From Simkania sp. (GTDB lineage Bacteria; Chlamydiota; Chlamydiia; Chlamydiales; Rhabdochlamydiaceae): 35,990 bases of DNA. The notes beneath the pieces were generated by a model. That model did no database searches, was not told the origin of the DNA, and saw nothing but the letters and a program-made list of their open reading frames with translations. A program made the position numbers and the translations under genes. Below are positions 33,665 through 35,990 of the stretch, one piece after another. The stretch is from assembly GCA_018333475.1 (NCBI GenBank), contig JAGXTH010000018.1, positions 1-35,990 of the forward strand, given 5' to 3'. Each line of letters begins with the position of its first letter. The first letter of the stretch is position 1.

Positions 33665-35990
33665 TCATTCAGGGAATGTCTCTAGGAATTTTTCTAGGTC
33701 ATCGCATTGTTCCAAAGCCTCGAACGTTACTTTCCTTTGTTTTATCAGACCGATAATCTTTTCAGCTTCATATCCTAAGGTCTCTATTCTCGATGGTTTA
33801 TATGTAATAAGTCTTTCCACTGGAAGTCCATTGTCATGAAGTAGTAGCACTGGTTTGGGCCGAAAAGATAACTCCTCTAAAATGCGGTCTGGAAGTGTTT
33901 TCCTCTTAGAATAAGGTAAAATATGGTTGAGCCCTATCAAGGGCATCCGGAGTATCTTATGCAAATCTTGGAAATCCCATTGAGCAGGGTCTATAGAAAC
34001 GCCATCTTTTTTTAGGTTTACTAACACGTATTTATACTGTAATACTAGCTTTAGCTTGGCATCATCTACGGCATCGCTTAATAAGGATTCCAAAGAAATG
34101 CCTGCTTTTCTTATCTCTTCTATCCCGTAACTGTTCAATAAGAGTGTGCAAAAACGTTGGGAGGACCATTCTGTAATGAATTTTAGTAGGGGAACTCCTT
34201 CTGTAAAAAGTGTCATAGCGTATTTAGGCCAATTGTAGAGCATGTCAACGCTGTCTCTATGACAAGTAGATAGAATGTTTAGAGTTAGCCCTCTTGAAAC
34301 AAGGTTTACCGTATATTTAGCATGTTTCAGAGTTTTGTCTCTAAATTCTTCTGAATGGGTAGACCATTCTTCCAAGAGACCAGCTTGATAGAATTCCATA
34401 GAGGCTGCCGGATTCTTGTAGAGAGTTCTAACACTATCCATAGCGTATGTAGATAATACTTTTGGGGTGATTCCATAAGAAGAGAGCTCTATTGTTTCCT
34501 TAGGTGCTTCGATGAATAGTAATACAAGTTCTGGGGAACAGGTTAAACACTCTTCAAGCACCTCAGCTTGGTGTAGTTGATTAATGCTTTTTGAACGTTC
34601 GCAGAGAGTTGGAATATCCTTCTCGGAAGGTGTAAACAAGCTTTCTGGGGTTATACCTAGTTTGGAAAGAGCTATAATCGTCTCGGAAGAGTGTATAATC
34701 TCTGTGACGATTTGCGGGTTTTTTTGTAAAAATTCATTATCTAAGAGATTAGCGCAATGTAGGGCGATCGCAGCTTCAGGATATCGGTATAAAGTTTTTA
34801 CAGAAGTTATCGGATATCTAGCTAGGATTTCTCTAGATATTCCATTCTTGGTAAAGAAGAGTATTGTCTGGGGATCTAGCAGGAATAGCCTTCTCAGTTC
34901 TGGGTGCTGTTGTAAAAAAACGTTATTCAAGAGGACTTCTTGGTATAGAGCTAGAGCTGCTTCGGGATGCCGAAGGAAGTCCTGAACATCGTCTGTAGAA
35001 TAGGTAGCTAATACTTCAGGTGTCATTCCTCCTTTAGATAAAGTGATCGCTTCTTGAGGATTCGATAGAAACTCATCTCTCAACCGTGGATGCTGTTGTA
35101 AAAAGTCGTTATTCAAGAGGCCTTCTTGGTATAGAGCTAGAGCTGCTTCGGGATAGTCAAGAAAGGCTAGAGCATTGCCCCTAGCATAGGTAGCTAATAC
35201 TTCAGGTGTCATTCCTCCCTTAGATAAGGCGATTGTTTCTTGGGGATTCAATAGAAACTCATCTCTCAACCGTGGATGCTGTTGTAAAAAGTCGTTATTT
35301 AAGAGCCCTTCTTGGTATAGAGCTAGAGCTCTTTCGGGATGCCAAAGGAAGTTCTGAACATCGTCTGTAGAATAGGTAGCTAATACTTCAGGTGTCATTC
35401 CTCCTGCAGATAAAGTGATCGCTTCTTGAGGATTCGATAGAAACTTATCTCTCAACAGTGGATGCTGTTGTAAAAAAACGTTATTCAAGAGGCCTTCTTG
35501 GTATAGAGCTAGAGCTGCTTCGGGATGCCAAAGGAAGTTCTGAACATCGTCTGTAGAATAGGTAGCTAATACTTCAGGTGTCATTCCTCCTGCAGATAAA
35601 GTGATCGCTTGTTGGGGGTTCCATAGGAGTTGATCTCGCAATTTAGGATGTTTTAGTAGGAAATCATGGCTAAAAGGGCAAGTTTGATGAAGTTTTAAAA
35701 TTTCTTCAGAGCGTTTGAAGAGATCCGGAATATCATGGATTGAATAAGTAGCCAATACCTCTGGCGTTACGCTTGTCTTAGATAAGATGATGGCTTCTAT
35801 TGGATGTGTTAATAACTGATCTCTCAGTTGCCAATGTTTCTGTAAAAGATCGTTATTTAAGAGACCTTCTTGGTATAGAGCTAGAGCTGCTTCAGGGTGT
35901 TCAAGAAAGTTTAGAGCATTGCCTATAGCATAGGTAGCTAATATCTCAGGTGTTATTCCTCCCCTAGATAAGATGATCGTTTCTTGAGGA
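33665..35990 (-). CDS. Tandem-repeat orphan protein, 5' end beyond the window
   Basis: At least 774 aa; the frame stays open to the right edge, so the true start lies outside the window. The TTG at 35755 is an internal leucine codon of a repeat, not a start. The visible protein is about ten units of 62 residues, each beginning TPEVLATY and containing a YP/HPEAALALYQEGLLNN helix pair and LRDxFLxNPQEAITLS, followed by a C-terminal region of about 150 residues. The regularity suggests an alpha-helical solenoid for protein binding. Units toward the N-terminus are nearly identical; those toward the C-terminus have diverged. No known family is recognised. A structural or effector role is inference. 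Confidence 0.85.
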   Translation of the reverse strand, partial: PQETIILSRGGITPEILATYAIGNALNFLEHPEAALALYQEGLLNNDLLQKHWQLRDQLLTHPIEAIILSKTSVTPEVLATYSIHDIPDLFKRSEEILKLHQTCPFSHDFLLKHPKLRDQLLWNPQQAITLSAGGMTPEVLATYSTDDVQNFLWHPEAALALYQEGLLNNVFLQQHPLLRDKFLSNPQEAITLSAGGMTPEVLATYSTDDVQNFLWHPERALALYQEGLLNNDFLQQHPRLRDEFLLNPQETIALSKGGMTPEVLATYARGNALAFLDYPEAALALYQEGLLNNDFLQQHPRLRDEFLSNPQEAITLSKGGMTPEVLATYSTDDVQDFLRHPEAALALYQEVLLNNVFLQQHPELRRLFLLDPQTILFFTKNGISREILARYPITSVKTLYRYPEAAIALHCANLLDNEFLQKNPQIVTEIIHSSETIIALSKLGITPESLFTPSEKDIPTLCERSKSINQLHQAEVLEECLTCSPELVLLFIEAPKETIELSSYGITPKVLSTYAMDSVRTLYKNPAASMEFYQAGLLEEWSTHSEEFRDKTLKHAKYTVNLVSRGLTLNILSTCHRDSVDMLYNWPKYAMTLFTEGVPLLKFITEWSSQRFCTLLLNSYGIEEIRKAGISLESLLSDAVDDAKLKLVLQYKYVLVNLKKDGVSIDPAQWDFQDLHKILRMPLIGLNHILPYSKRKTLPDRILEELSFRPKPVLLLHDNGLPVERLITYKPSRIETLGYEAEKIIGLIKQRKVTFEALEQCDDLEKFLETFPE
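34838..35990 (-). repeat. 186-bp in-frame coding tandem repeats
   Basis: Units start at 35767, 35581, 35395, 35209 and 35023 (minus strand), exactly 186 bp (62 codons) apart, with another repeat copy upstream reaching the window edge. Neighbouring units share long identical stretches. More diverged units continue to about 34100. Confidence 0.92.

Noticed and set aside
35753-35755. TTG at 35755 as the start of the tandem-repeat gene
   Set aside because: It is the leucine codon of an internal TPEVLATY motif, and the frame stays open with another repeat unit up to the window edge.
34838-35990. CRISPR array, suggested by regular repeats
   Set aside because: The 186-bp period is in-frame coding repetition with no short direct repeat and unique spacer structure, and no cas genes are present.

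Overview
The window reads as a chromosome segment of a member of the Chlamydiales. The evidence is the set of neighbourhoods: alaS-mfd beside tkt, hemE and hemG; rnc-radA-hemC; sodA, accD, dut and two ptsN genes; clpC close to mnmA; and dapL (LL-diaminopimelate aminotransferase) instead of the DapC/DapE route. From memory, these groups match gene groups in Chlamydia. Oxygen-dependent hemF, short non-autonomous mobile elements and several long orphan proteins suggest an environmental (amoeba- or arthropod-associated) family rather than Chlamydiaceae. I cannot name the genus from sequence alone.

Layout: 1-352 is a hairpin-rich non-coding stretch. 353-6763 (minus) is an alaS-mfd-NUDIX operon with a good sigma70/sigma66-type promoter. 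6961-9935 (plus) is tkt-hemE, followed by convergent hemF and divergent hemG. 12129-12600 holds a 165-bp palindromic element, a short-chain dehydrogenase remnant and a fragment of a second element. 12603-14399 (minus) is dapL plus a hypothetical gene. 14593-21857 (plus) is rnc-radA-hemC-hemD-sodA, then accD-dut-ptsN-ptsN2. 21922-23376 is an amino-acid permease, followed by a nested pair of mobile elements. From 23960 to the right edge, conserved clpC and mnmA (plus strand) are interleaved with four minus-strand orphan genes: a 1048-aa modular coiled-coil protein, a 157-aa protein with an ADP-ribosyltransferase-like motif pattern, a 318-aa coiled-coil protein, and a protein of at least 774 aa built from 62-residue tandem repeats and cut by the window edge.

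How the genes work together: hemC, hemD, hemE, hemF and hemG cover porphobilinogen to protoporphyrin IX, so most of late haem synthesis is here. dapL supplies meso-DAP precursor for peptidoglycan. accD starts fatty-acid synthesis, dut cleans the nucleotide pool, mfd and radA handle DNA damage, and ClpC and MnmA serve proteolysis and tRNA modification. The orphan proteins look like lineage-specific secreted or structural proteins, possibly type III effectors; that is inference.

The most distinctive features are (1) two families of short inverted-repeat elements that create 3-bp TWA target duplications, twice inserting exactly at a TAA stop codon and regenerating it, with one family nested inside the other; (2) the H-Y-E-type ADP-ribosyltransferase candidate; and (3) the tandem-repeat and modular orphan proteins.
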